Origin: Halalkalibacterium ligniniphilum
GTDB taxonomy: Bacteria; Bacillota; Bacilli; Bacillales; Bacillaceae_D
Direction: 5' to 3'
DNA length: 47,578 nucleotides
Assembly: GCF_000334155.1 (NCBI RefSeq)
Contig: NZ_ANNK01000085.1
Span: 1 to 47,578, forward strand
The notes beneath the pieces are model-generated. The model was not told the origin of the DNA, did not search any database, and saw only the letters and a program-made list of their open reading frames with translations. The first letter of the stretch is position 1. Each line of letters starts with the position of its first letter. The translations under genes were made by a program, and so were the position numbers. Positions 34,749 through 42,534 of the stretch are shown in pieces.

Positions 34749-34777
34749 GTGACAAATTAGGCGGTATATATTACAAT
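34749..34777 (+). promoter_or_regulatory. Candidate SigA promoter of HesB selenoprotein 1
   Basis: GTGACA (34749-34754), a 17-base spacer and TACAAT (34772-34777). Transcription would begin around 34784, which is the first base of the hairpin described next. Confidence 0.55.
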
Positions 34778-34783
34778 GATTGA

Positions 34784-34812
34784 AAAGAGTCGTCCGTGTA
34801 CGGCTCTTTTTC
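34784..34812 (+). terminator. Hairpin with U run at the 5' end of HesB selenoprotein 1 mRNA
   Basis: AAGAGTCGT (34785-34793) pairs with ACGGCTCTT (34800-34808, one wobble), then TTT. It lies between the candidate promoter and the gene. It may be a second terminator of the MFS gene, an attenuator, or a 5' stabilising stem. Confidence 0.65.
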
Positions 34813-34847
34813 ATTTATTTTATACTGAATAAGAGGGGGTATGCTGC

Positions 34848-35165
34848 TTGGAGATTAAATTGACAGAAGAAGCTAAGAGCATTCTGCATGCAGTTGTTTC
34901 CGAACATAAAAAAGCGATTCGCATTGTCGCTCGCGATACATACGAATGAAGTACGATGATTGAGTTTTATCTCGCTCTGGATGATGCGAGTCAAAATGAC
35001 CATGTCGTAACGATTCAAAGCATTCCATTTGTTTACGATAAAAAGGCAGAAGAAGAGATTGGTGCGTATTTAAAAATAGATGCTGTTCCATCACAAGGAT
35101 TAAAGCTTGTTAACCAAAATCAAACGCTTGCCTATAACCAAAAAGTTCGACCATTATCTCTTTAG
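34848..35165 (+). CDS. HesB/IscA-like selenoprotein 1 (Sec34)
   Basis: A 105-residue HesB/IscA-fold protein read from TTG 34848, eight bases after GAGGGGG, through in-frame TGA at 34947-34949. Around the TGA it reads ARDTYE-Sec-STMIEFYLALDD, at the position where relatives have the first conserved Cys. Without readthrough, the remaining part lacks its ribosome binding site and N-terminal strand. The protein has no cysteine at all, so Sec is its only redox-active or metal-binding chalcogen, and the C-terminal CxC of true IscA is missing. Function is unknown; iron-sulfur or redox roles are guesses. It converges with the yppG-like gene, overlapping by 12 bases. Confidence 0.9.
34947..34990 (+). 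promoter_or_regulatory. Putative bacterial SECIS of HesB selenoprotein 1
   Basis: After TGA (34947-34949), CTCGCTC (34971-34977) pairs with GA-T-GCGAG (34983-34990, one bulged T) around the loop TGGAT. G is the second loop base. The apical loop and its closing TC/GA pairs are identical to those of selenoprotein 2. Confidence 0.7.
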
Positions 35166-35513
35166 AATAAAAGCACCCAATGTTTTGACGAGAGGTGACA
35201 TTTGATTGACGGTTTTCATCATTTGGTCTACAGTGCCAAATGTTTTGTTCACATCAAAGCTTCCTTGCTCGTTCGTAAAGGCTGCTTTCCAAGCTGAGGG
35301 CCGCAACGTTTTTTGATGCGGATAGCCAAACGGCCCATTGGCTTGCGGATACATCGATGGGTACGAATAAGGAACGTGATAGGTATTTGACATTTGTGCT
35401 GGCCATGCAGGCGGATGAGCGTTCCATGGGGGTTGAACGCTTTGATTAATGAATGAATTAGGTTGCTGATGTACTTCATAGCTCCACTGTGGGTTATTAT
35501 AATTTGGATACAT
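35154..35513 (-). CDS. YppG-like spore coat-type protein
   Basis: A 119-residue protein with a Pro-, Tyr-, Asn- and Gln-rich low-complexity N-terminal two-thirds (MYPNYNNPQWSYEVHQQP...) and a conserved tail: NEQGSFDVNKTFGTVDQMMK then TVNQMSPLVKTLGAFI. That tail is the YppG family signature. Such proteins are thought to belong to the spore coat or a related layer. It is read from ATG 35513, preceded by GAAAGGAGAG. It lies 24 bases downstream of the hsp20 gene on the same strand, so the two may be cotranscribed. Confidence 0.85.
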   Translation of the reverse strand: MYPNYNNPQWSYEVHQQPNSFINQSVQPPWNAHPPAWPAQMSNTYHVPYSYPSMYPQANGPFGYPHQKTLRPSAWKAAFTNEQGSFDVNKTFGTVDQMMKTVNQMSPLVKTLGAFILKR

Positions 35514-35537
35514 TGTCTTTCTCTCCTTTCTATCGAT

Positions 35538-35975
35538 TTAAGGCTCAATGCTTATGGTTTTCCTACGGTTTGGGATGACAATTGTAAGCAATCCATTTTG
35601 AAATTTTGCTTTGATTTCATTTTCCTTTACAGGAAAGGGGAGAGGCACAATTCGTTCCCGCCCTTCTAATGCATGGGTTCTTGAATAAGTTTTCTTCGCC
35701 TCATCATGGATTTCAATGGTTTCGTGATGCTGGACTGCGATACGAATATACTGAGGTAATACATCCAACTGAATTTGTTTTTTGCTAATGCCAGGTAATT
35801 CAGCCTCAATATAATACGCTTCTTCATCCTCGAAAGTCCTCACTGGTATAATAGGAGCAAACATACTATTTTCATGTAAGTGCTGAAATGATTTTGAAAA
35901 AAAATCATCGATGGTCTTTAAAATATCTTTATAGGTATGGGGAAGCTTCTTTTTATTTGTAAAATCATTACTCAT
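35538..35975 (-). CDS. Hsp20/alpha-crystallin small heat-shock protein
   Basis: A 145-residue small heat-shock protein. The alpha-crystallin domain runs from about residue 45 to the end: TFEDEEAYYIEAELPGISKK, IRIAVQHHETIEIHDEAKKT, RIVPLPFPVKENEIKAKFQN and GLLTIVIPNR. The C-terminal I-x-I/V anchor is present as IVIPN. In Bacillus such proteins include coat-associated forms (CotM, CotP types); the adjacent yppG-like gene supports a spore context. It is a chaperone holding unfolded proteins. AGGAGGAATC precedes the ATG. Confidence 0.9.
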   Translation of the reverse strand: MSNDFTNKKKLPHTYKDILKTIDDFFSKSFQHLHENSMFAPIIPVRTFEDEEAYYIEAELPGISKKQIQLDVLPQYIRIAVQHHETIEIHDEAKKTYSRTHALEGRERIVPLPFPVKENEIKAKFQNGLLTIVIPNRRKTISIEP

Positions 35976-36075
35976 GGTTGATTCCTCCTACATATAAACA
36001 AGGGTTATATACTATATGTGTATGTAAAAAATAGAAGAGAGTGTAGGCTTCACAAATGGAAAAAAGGAGGACCCT

Positions 36076-37014
36076 ATGAGTACAATTTCAGTGATTGATA
36101 CACATTGTGACGCGCTTTTAAAGCTTTGGGAGGATCGAAAGCTTTCTTTTACAGACTCCATAAGCATTGATTGTAATGCGGAACGACTTGTAAAAGGACA
36201 AGTGAAGGTTCAGTGCTTTGCGATTTTTGTCGAACCGTTTGTCAAGCAGGACCAAAAATTTTCAGTGGTGCTTGAACAAATTGATTTGTTTTATCAAAAA
36301 GTGCTGACACCACATCCTCAATTTAAGCTGATTCGCCATTGGCATGAGATTGAAACATTAGAGGATGGTGAAATTGGCGCCATTTTGACACTTGAAGGTG
36401 TAGACCCAATTGGCGATGACCTTGCAAGGCTTCGTATCTTATATGAGCTTGGCGTTCGTTCTGTTGGTTTAACTTGGAATCAAGCCAATTTATGTGCGGA
36501 TGGTGTTGGTGAGACAAGAGGGGCGGGTCTATCAAATTTAGGGAAAGAATTAGTAAAAGAGAACAATCGATACAATGTACTTACAGATGTTTCTCACTTG
36601 AGTGAAGCAGGATTTTGGGATGTAATCAAGCTTGCTGATTATCCAATCGCTAGTCATTCAAATGCGAAAGCCAAGTGCGTTCATCCACGAAACTTAACGG
36701 ACGAACAAATTAAAGCTCTCATCGATGCAAAAGGGTTTATAGGCGTTGTTTTTTATCCGCTGTTTTTAAACGGTACTAATCATGCTACCATTTCAGATAT
36801 TCTTCATCACATCGATCATATTTGTTCCCTTGGTGGAGAAAAATTTATAGGGTTTGGATCTGATTTTGATGGAATTGACAAAAAGGTCGAAAATCTCAAA
36901 AATGCTGAAATGTATCCTGTGTTGCTAAATGAATTGCTGAAGCATTACAGTGAAGAAACCGTTCGAGGATTTGCTAATGAAAATTTTATACGGATGCTTT
37001 CAAAAAATGTTTGA
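36076..37014 (+). CDS. Membrane dipeptidase, M19 family
   Basis: A 312-residue zinc metallopeptidase of the renal dipeptidase (M19) type. The metal-binding block DTHCDALLKLW is near residue 9, followed by ILTLEGVDPIGDDLARLRIL with the bridging Glu, TDVSHLSEAGFWDV with the His, ASHSNAKAKCVHPRNLTD, and GFGSDFDG with the Asp. It hydrolyses dipeptides; a D-residue or cysteinyl-type substrate is possible. There is no signal peptide. AAAAGGAGGACC precedes the ATG. HesB selenoprotein 2 follows after 64 bases without a visible terminator, so cotranscription is possible. Confidence 0.93.
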   Translation: MSTISVIDTHCDALLKLWEDRKLSFTDSISIDCNAERLVKGQVKVQCFAIFVEPFVKQDQKFSVVLEQIDLFYQKVLTPHPQFKLIRHWHEIETLEDGEIGAILTLEGVDPIGDDLARLRILYELGVRSVGLTWNQANLCADGVGETRGAGLSNLGKELVKENNRYNVLTDVSHLSEAGFWDVIKLADYPIASHSNAKAKCVHPRNLTDEQIKALIDAKGFIGVVFYPLFLNGTNHATISDILHHIDHICSLGGEKFIGFGSDFDGIDKKVENLKNAEMYPVLLNELLKHYSEETVRGFANENFIRMLSKNV

Positions 37015-37078
37015 GAGCTGAAATTTAGAATGAGATCAAATTTTGACTTATACTATAAATGAAAGAGAGGTGAAATAG

Positions 37079-37357
37079 ATGAAAATCACAAATGCTGCAA
37101 AAGAATTTTTACAAGAGCAGATGAAAGACCATAACATTAAAACCGTTCGTGTTGTAATGGCAGGCATGGGCTGAGGGGCTCCAAAGTTAGGGTTGGCTCT
37201 GGATGAGCCAATGGAGTCAGATGAACAAAGAGAAATAAACGGCATTCAAGTTGCCATTGAGAAGGGCATTGTTTCCCATGTGAAGGACATCACACTTGAT
37301 TTTGAAAAAGGGGAACGCGGAGCTGGTCTGATCATCCTTGGGGGATCGAATTGTTAA
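37079..37357 (+). CDS. HesB/IscA-like selenoprotein 2 (Sec32)
   Basis: A 92-residue HesB/IscA-fold protein from ATG 37079, with AAGAGAGGTG ahead, through TGA at 37172-37174. The context reads VVMAGMG-Sec-GAPKLGLALDEP, where Sec takes the place of the first conserved Cys of IscA-type proteins. The sequence continues as QVAIEKGIVSHVKDITLDFE and ends GGSNC, so the only other sulfur ligand is the C-terminal Cys92. Both the start and the downstream half are cut off if TGA is read as stop, which is why it escapes routine annotation. HesB-like selenoproteins are known from a few bacteria; the function is unknown. It may share a transcript with the M19 dipeptidase. Confidence 0.94.
37172..37211 (+). 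promoter_or_regulatory. Putative bacterial SECIS of HesB selenoprotein 2
   Basis: TGA (37172-37174) is followed 18 bases later by TTGGCTC-TGGAT-GAGCCAA (37193-37211), a perfect seven-pair stem with G as second base of a five-base loop. Confidence 0.85.
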
Positions 37358-37488
37358 CATTCTTTAGCTTTAGAGGCTGACTCTTGTAGGTCAACTCCCT
37401 TAGGAGTCAGCTTCTTTTGTTATCATCGTTCTTTCATTCATTCCTTCCTTCCCCGATTTCCTAGCATTCTTGGAAAGGATGTGATTCG

Positions 37489-37686
37489 TTGAATAAAGAA
37501 ACCCTTACCATTTTTCATCGAAACGGAAAAAAGGTGACAATCACAGATATCCCTAGTGTGAATAATGAAATTGAACGATTCAAAATCAAATGGAACCTAG
37601 AAAAGCTGATTGATGAAATTAACAAAACGCGTGAACCTCAGTCTACATATTCTTTAAAGGAAGTACTAGAAGATTCAAAAGAATAA
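37489..37686 (+). CDS. Small hypothetical protein
   Basis: A 65-residue protein with a short beta-like N-terminus (KETLTIFHRNGKKVTITDIP) and a helical charged C-terminal half. TTG at 37489 follows GGAAAGGATGTG. There is no cysteine or membrane segment, and no family is recognised. The next gene is 50 bases downstream in the same direction. Confidence 0.6.
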   Translation: MNKETLTIFHRNGKKVTITDIPSVNNEIERFKIKWNLEKLIDEINKTREPQSTYSLKEVLEDSKE

Positions 37687-37736
37687 TCAAATATGATAAA
37701 TAGACTGAATAATGAAATGTTTTAAGGGGTGGCGAA

Positions 37737-38516
37737 ATGATTCATGTCAATCAGGTGTCAGTAAGAAAGGGTCAGCGAACGATTCTTCAGTCGGTAAACT
37801 GGCAAGTAAAGCAAGATGAGCATTGGGCGATTTTAGGGCTCAATGGCTCTGGTAAAACCTCTTTGTTAAAATTGATTACGGGTTATGACTGGCCTACAAT
37901 GGGCAGTATTGAAGTGCTGGGGAGCTTGTATGGGCAAGTAGCAATCCAAGAGGTGCGAAAGAAAATAGGTTGGGTTAGTACTTCATTGGATGATCGGTAT
38001 CATACTCGATTACGAGATACGGTCTTGGAGGTAGTCCTAAGTGGATTAAGGGCAAGTATTGGTGTCTATGAACCATTTACAGAGGATGAAATTAGACGAG
38101 GGGAAGAAGCGATTGCTGAATTTGGACTAGAGGCACTTGTTGATACTCCTTTCCAATCGTTATCACAAGGGGAGCGTAAGAAGGCTTTTCTTGCAAGGGC
38201 CTGGGTTAGCCGCCCCTCATTATACATTTTAGATGAACCAACAACGGGCCTTGACATTGTCTCAAGGGAGGCACTTTTGCGTTTGATCTCACAGTTTGCC
38301 CAAAAAGAGCATGCACCTACGTTATTATATGTTACACACTACCCTGAGGAAATTCAGCCGTTTATTACCCATGTTCTCTTGTTAAAGGAAGGGCAAGTAG
38401 TGGCGTCAGGAAGAAAAGAAGAAATGCTAACAGAGCATTTATTAGCCGAAACATTTGGTGTGCCTGTTTCTGTTCAAAAGGAGAATGAGCGGACATGGGT
38501 GAAGCCGCGGGTCTAA
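37737..38516 (+). CDS. ABC transporter ATP-binding protein (YlmA-like)
   Basis: A 259-residue ABC ATPase. Walker A is GLNGSGKTS near residue 34, the signature is LSQGERKKAFLAR, Walker B is LYILDEPTTGLD, and the switch His is in VTHYPEE. No permease gene is adjacent. The overall pattern, including HWAILGLNGSGKT and the variant signature, resembles B. subtilis YlmA and molybdate/iron-type ModF proteins, so it may not act as a classic transporter subunit. AAGGGGTGG precedes the ATG. Confidence 0.88.
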   Translation: MIHVNQVSVRKGQRTILQSVNWQVKQDEHWAILGLNGSGKTSLLKLITGYDWPTMGSIEVLGSLYGQVAIQEVRKKIGWVSTSLDDRYHTRLRDTVLEVVLSGLRASIGVYEPFTEDEIRRGEEAIAEFGLEALVDTPFQSLSQGERKKAFLARAWVSRPSLYILDEPTTGLDIVSREALLRLISQFAQKEHAPTLLYVTHYPEEIQPFITHVLLLKEGQVVASGRKEEMLTEHLLAETFGVPVSVQKENERTWVKPRV

Positions 38517-38703
38517 TTTAAAATGTAGGTTCATTGTGATCACAAGAATCTATATTCCGTATCTTTACAAGATTTTAAACAATGATCTTTACTTGCTTGT
38601 CAAAAAATAAAAAACTGCCTTTCACTCCATAGTTCCTCTAACGATAACTTTTTAAATTTTTTTAGATTGTAGAAGTAACAGGGCTTGACTGCCTCAATCT
38701 TTA

Positions 38704-38731
38704 TCGACATTTATATCAAATATGCTAAAAT
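38704..38731 (+). promoter_or_regulatory. Candidate promoter of the SurA-like lipoprotein gene
   Basis: TCGACA (38704-38709), a 16-base spacer and TAAAAT (38726-38731). The rest of the 250-base gap 38517-38769 is AT-rich and shows no other feature. Confidence 0.45.
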
Positions 38732-38769
38732 GACGACTACATGCCGTTAAGAGGAAAGGGGAATGGTCG

Positions 38770-39501
38770 TTGTTGAAAAAAGTAGGTATTTTCGTTGGAA
38801 TCCTTACATTCGCGCTCGTTCTTTCAGCGTGTAATGGTGACCAAACGGAACAAGGTTCTGAAGAATCGAGAGAGGGCTCTGAAGTTGAACAAGGGGTTAA
38901 TGAAAGCATTGAAAAAAATTATGAAGACGTACCTGATCCGGTTGCAAATGTGAACGGAGAGGATATCCAAAAAGAAGATTATATTATGACGATTGAGTCC
39001 ATTATCGCAAGAGAAGGAATTGATATTGAAAGTGAAGAAGCAGCACAATTTTTGCCGATGATTAAGCAGCAGGCTGTGCAATCATTAGTCAATGAGCGGC
39101 TTATTCTTCGTGCAGCTGAAGACGATGGAATCGAAGCTTTAGAGGCAGAGGTGCAGGAACGGTTAGAGCCATACCTTGCCCAATATGAAGACGAAGAGGC
39201 ACTAGAAGAAACATTGAATGAAAGTGGTCTAACAATGGACGAACTTCTCGAAGAATTGGAAAACATTGTGAAACAAGAAAAATATTTGGATCAACGTATT
39301 GAACCCGTTGAAGTGAGTGAAGAAGAAATACAGTCTGCTTATGAGGAATTACAAGCCTTGTATGATGAAGAGCTGCCTTCCTTTGAAGATTACCGAGATG
39401 AGCTTGAATTAAATCTTCAGATGGAGAAAGAGCAGGAGCAAATTACAGAAATAATTGAACAGCTGAGAGCAGAGAGTGAAATCTCCATATTTATTGAATA
39501 A
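38770..39501 (+). CDS. SurA N-terminal domain lipoprotein without PPIase domain
   Basis: A lipoprotein of about 242 residues. The signal peptide (KKVGIFVGILTFALVL) ends in the lipobox SAC, then an acidic Glu/Ser-rich linker. From about residue 55 it has a SurA/PrsA-type N-terminal chaperone fold (VANVNGEDIQKEDY, QQAVQSLVNERLILRAAEDD) and a helical C-terminal part. The parvulin PPIase domain of PrsA is absent. It should fold or escort exported proteins at the outer membrane face. Start codons are two adjacent TTGs (38770, 38773) after GAGGAAAGGGG. Confidence 0.85.
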   Translation: MLKKVGIFVGILTFALVLSACNGDQTEQGSEESREGSEVEQGVNESIEKNYEDVPDPVANVNGEDIQKEDYIMTIESIIAREGIDIESEEAAQFLPMIKQQAVQSLVNERLILRAAEDDGIEALEAEVQERLEPYLAQYEDEEALEETLNESGLTMDELLEELENIVKQEKYLDQRIEPVEVSEEEIQSAYEELQALYDEELPSFEDYRDELELNLQMEKEQEQITEIIEQLRAESEISIFIE

Positions 39502-39507
39502 TCGTTA

Positions 39508-39543
39508 GGGAGGTCTGTGTCAATTGATACAGGTCTTCCTTTC
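39508..39543 (+). terminator. Terminator of the SurA-like lipoprotein gene
   Basis: GGGAGGTCTGT pairs imperfectly with ACAGGTCTTCC, around an AT-rich loop that includes CAATTG, followed by TTTC. Confidence 0.6.
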
Positions 39544-39695
39544 ATTTTGGTGCCTGTCATTATAAAAAGCTTCGCTAGTCTTTATGATTCAAGATAATAG
39601 TTGTAGAGAGCGCTTTGTTCGATTACACTTAAATTAATAGGTAGAATCGTCAAAAAAATGTTATAGCTTATTTGTTTGAATGGAGGCCGTCAACC

Positions 39696-40610
39696 ATGAG
39701 TGATCGAGAGAGAGCAGGTATTTTACTTGAGAGCGGAACAAATGAATTGGAAATTGTCATGTTTTCAATTGGTCAAGGGACCTATGGAATCAATGTATTA
39801 AAAGTCAGAGAAATTATTAATCCACTTCCAATCACAGAAACACCAAATAGTCACCCTCATATGGAAGGGATTATTCGATTAAGGCAAGAGGTCATTCCTG
39901 TTGTCAATTTAGCAAGCGTGCTAAATTTGCCACCTTCTGCTACACCTGAGCATGATAAGTTTATCATCTCTGAGTTAAATCAAATGAAGGTTGCATTTCA
40001 TGTTCATAATGTTTCTAGAATACATCGGATTTCATGGGAGCAAATCGAAAAACCAAGTGAACTTTCACAGGGGGAACAGGCACATACGATTGGGATCGTA
40101 AAATTAGAAGATGAAATGTCATTGCTTTTAGACTTTGAAAAAATTGTTGTCGACATTAATCCAGAAGCAGGGTTAAGTGTTGAAAGAGTAAGGGCTCTTG
40201 GGCCACGTGAGCGCTCACAGAAGCGAATTCTTGTAGCGGAAGACTCAGCGATACTTAGAAAACTTCTCCGTGAGACGCTGACCGAAGCAGGGTATGGAAA
40301 CCTGCAATTTTTCGAAAATGGAAAAGCAGCTTGGGAATATCTTGAAACGATTGTCAATGATCATGGAGAGAATGCCTCAGACCATGTTCAACTGATCATT
40401 TCAGATATTGAAATGCCGCAAATGGATGGCCACCATTTAACGACAAGAATTAAAACGGATCCATTTCTTTCAAAAGTTCCAGTCATTATTTTTTCTTCGC
40501 TTATTACAGATGATTTGTTTCATAAAGGAGAAAAAGTTGGAGCTGATGCTCAAATAAGTAAACCAGAAATCGTCCAGCTGGTTGAAAAAATTGACGCTCT
40601 TATTCTATAA
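39696..40610 (+). CDS. cheV: Chemotaxis coupling protein CheV
   Basis: A 304-residue protein: a CheW-like domain (about 15-160, EIVMFSIGQGTYGINVLKVR and MEGIIRLRQEVIPVVNLASV) joined to a response-regulator receiver domain (about 180-304). The receiver has the acidic pair ILVAEDS, the phospho-acceptor Asp in LIISDIEMPQMDG, and the conserved Lys in ISKP. CheV links chemoreceptors to CheA and aids adaptation through phosphorylation. I use the ATG giving MSDRERAG, preceded by TGGAGG; the eight earlier codons overlap that site. Monocistronic, with its own terminator. Confidence 0.96.
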   Translation: MSDRERAGILLESGTNELEIVMFSIGQGTYGINVLKVREIINPLPITETPNSHPHMEGIIRLRQEVIPVVNLASVLNLPPSATPEHDKFIISELNQMKVAFHVHNVSRIHRISWEQIEKPSELSQGEQAHTIGIVKLEDEMSLLLDFEKIVVDINPEAGLSVERVRALGPRERSQKRILVAEDSAILRKLLRETLTEAGYGNLQFFENGKAAWEYLETIVNDHGENASDHVQLIISDIEMPQMDGHHLTTRIKTDPFLSKVPVIIFSSLITDDLFHKGEKVGADAQISKPEIVQLVEKIDALIL

Positions 40611-40618
40611 AAAAGTCA

Positions 40619-40654
40619 AGGCGTTGCATCTCAAAATGAGGGCAGCGCTTTTTT
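40619..40654 (+). terminator. Terminator of cheV
   Basis: GCGTTGC (40621-40627) pairs with GCAGCGC (40642-40648, one wobble), followed by TTTTTT. Confidence 0.78.
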
Positions 40655-40729
40655 GTATTTTTCGTTAGCGCACATTCCAATTTATCTTTACATACAATGG
40701 AGCATCCATATGGAAAGGGATGCATGAAG

Positions 40730-40942
40730 ATGGGAAAAAAATATAAAAAAAGTCGGACGATTTCACAGGCCACAGCAGCTGAAAAATATAAGCATTCGAT
40801 GAAAATGGTTACATCAGAAACATGCTTCGTCTGTAAAAGTCAATGTGCAAAAGGGCTCACGTACTTAGAAAGAATGAGCGTTCCAGGTGCGGTTGGAAAA
40901 GGGGTCCCTTGTATATTGACAAAAGGAAAAGCCTTTAAATAA
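40730..40942 (+). CDS. Small cysteine-rich protein of unknown function
   Basis: A 70-residue basic protein with the cluster CFVCKSQC (CxxCx3C) and a further Cys in GVPCILTKG. The pattern could bind zinc or another metal. The start giving MGKKYKKSRTISQ is nine bases after AAAGGGA; an ATG two codons earlier lies too near. The family is not recognised with certainty. It is a single gene closed by a terminator. Confidence 0.7.
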   Translation: MGKKYKKSRTISQATAAEKYKHSMKMVTSETCFVCKSQCAKGLTYLERMSVPGAVGKGVPCILTKGKAFK

Positions 40943-40953
40943 GGAAGCGGAAA

Positions 40954-40982
40954 AATCGAACGAATAGGTTCGATTTTTTTTT
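40954..40982 (+). terminator. Terminator after the cysteine-rich gene
   Basis: AATCGAAC (40954-40961) pairs perfectly with GTTCGATT (40968-40975), followed by a T run. Confidence 0.85.
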
Positions 40983-41140
40983 GTGGAAAAGGGGACGGAG
41001 CTTCAGTGCAAGTTGATGAAGCGCCTCCGCTCACACCCCTTCATTGAAAGGCTGCTCCGCGTTACTTGAGGGACTTGTTTCCATCCCAATGGGATGAGCG
41101 AGTCGCACTTGCAGGCTTTTGTGGGACAGGCGTTCACCAT
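40983..41140. repeat. Intergenic repeat family B, copy 2
   Basis: Matches 11748-11880 in order: GTGGA-AAGGGGACGGAGCTTC, CAAGTTGATGAA, CTTGAGGGACT, TTTCCATC and GAGCGAG. It has an extra inner block (CTTCATTGAAAGGCTGCTCC). It starts directly at a terminator T run, as the first copy lies just beyond one. Confidence 0.7.
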
Positions 41141-41214
41141 TCTCTTTTCATTCGGGTTGCATGGGCAATATTTTTTGTGAATACGTATGAAGAAAAGGGA
41201 AGGAGGTTTCCAGT

Positions 41215-42534
41215 ATGGGTGGTAGTCATTTAATCAAGCCTTTATTAGATGGGATCTATCCTACTGTTTCTTATGGTAAAGGGGTTTTTTTATATGATAC
41301 GGATGGAAAGGCTTATTTTGATGCTTCATCTGGCGCTGTGACTGCGTCGATCGGCCATGGCGTAAAAGAAGTAATTGAAGCGATGAACAGACAAGCAAAC
41401 AAGGTTTCTTTTGTGTATCGGTCGCAATTTACAAATGAGCCAGCTGAACAATTGGCGGAGCGATTAGCAAGCCTCTTGCCTGGGGCATTAAACCATTGCT
41501 TTTTTGTAAATAGTGGGTCAGAGGCAACTGAAACAGCATTGAAAATTGCTATCCAATACTGGCAAGAAAAAGGGAGGCCGATGAAGACGCGCATTCTATC
41601 GAGATGGATGAGCTATCACGGGATTACACTCGGGGCCCTTTCTATGTCTGGTCATCATGAGCGTCGAAAGAGGTTTGAACCATTACTGAACTCATGCCCT
41701 CAAATGGAGCCTCCTTACCAGTATCGTCTTTCGAATAAATCAGTTGCCGAAGAATTGGAGCGGCTCATTTCTCGAATTGGTCCTGAGCACATTGCTGCTT
41801 TTATTGCCGAACCCATTGTAGGAGCGGCTGGGGGAGCCCTTGTCCCTGAGCCAAGCTACTATAAAGAAATGAAGCAAGTGCTAGACAAATATGACATTTT
41901 GTTTATCGCAGACGAAGTGATGACAGGGATCGGGCGAACGGGTTCGATGCTTGCTCTCGAGCATTGGGGCGTCATTCCACAAATTGTTGCCCTTGGAAAA
42001 GGATTGAGTGCAGGGTATGCACCGTTGGCGGCGACCATTGTAAGTGACGACATCATCGAACCGATTAAAGCAGGTTCTAAGCTGATTATGAGTGGCCATA
42101 CGTTTAGCGCCAATCCACAAGCTTGCGCAGCAGGACTTGCAGTGCTCAATTATATGGAAAAAAATGATCTATTCACGCGCAGTAAAATCCTTGGAGAAGA
42201 ACTTATTCAACGGCTAGTAGCGATCCAGTTAAACTCTTCCATCATTGGTGAGGTAAGAGGAAAAGGGCTTTTAATCGGTATAGAATTTGTGAAGGACAAA
42301 AAAGCAAAAATACCTTTTCCAAAGGCTGTTAAGCTAACTGAGCGCCTCATTATGCTCGCTCGTCAAGAAGGGGTTCTCCTTTATCCAGCATCTGCTGGTA
42401 TAGAAGGAGGAGACGGAGACGCAATTCTTATTGCGCCCCCATTTACGATGAGTAATCAGGAATTAAATGATTTGCTCCAAAGGCTTGAAGTGGTTTTTGC
42501 TACTCTTGAAAAGCAGCTTATAGGGGGAGTGTAA
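41215..42534 (+). CDS. yodT: Class III aminotransferase of lysine catabolism (YodT-like)
   Basis: A 439-residue PLP aminotransferase of class III. The cofactor lysine is in VALGKGLSAGYAPL near residue 260; other blocks are HCFFVNSGSEATETALKIAI and FIADEVMTGIGRTGS. It is the first gene of a unit with two CoA-transferase subunits and an acetyl-beta-lysine acetyltransferase, the order of the B. subtilis yodTSR-yodP genes beside kamA. It probably transaminates acetyl-beta-lysine or a derivative. AAGGAGG precedes the ATG. The function is inferred from family and context. Confidence 0.9.
   Translation: MGGSHLIKPLLDGIYPTVSYGKGVFLYDTDGKAYFDASSGAVTASIGHGVKEVIEAMNRQANKVSFVYRSQFTNEPAEQLAERLASLLPGALNHCFFVNSGSEATETALKIAIQYWQEKGRPMKTRILSRWMSYHGITLGALSMSGHHERRKRFEPLLNSCPQMEPPYQYRLSNKSVAEELERLISRIGPEHIAAFIAEPIVGAAGGALVPEPSYYKEMKQVLDKYDILFIADEVMTGIGRTGSMLALEHWGVIPQIVALGKGLSAGYAPLAATIVSDDIIEPIKAGSKLIMSGHTFSANPQACAAGLAVLNYMEKNDLFTRSKILGEELIQRLVAIQLNSSIIGEVRGKGLLIGIEFVKDKKAKIPFPKAVKLTERLIMLARQEGVLLYPASAGIEGGDGDAILIAPPFTMSNQELNDLLQRLEVVFATLEKQLIGGV

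Noticed and set aside
34841-34858. ATG at 34841 as start of HesB selenoprotein 1
   Set aside because: It is out of frame and stops after five codons; TTG at 34848 keeps the HesB frame and fits the binding site.
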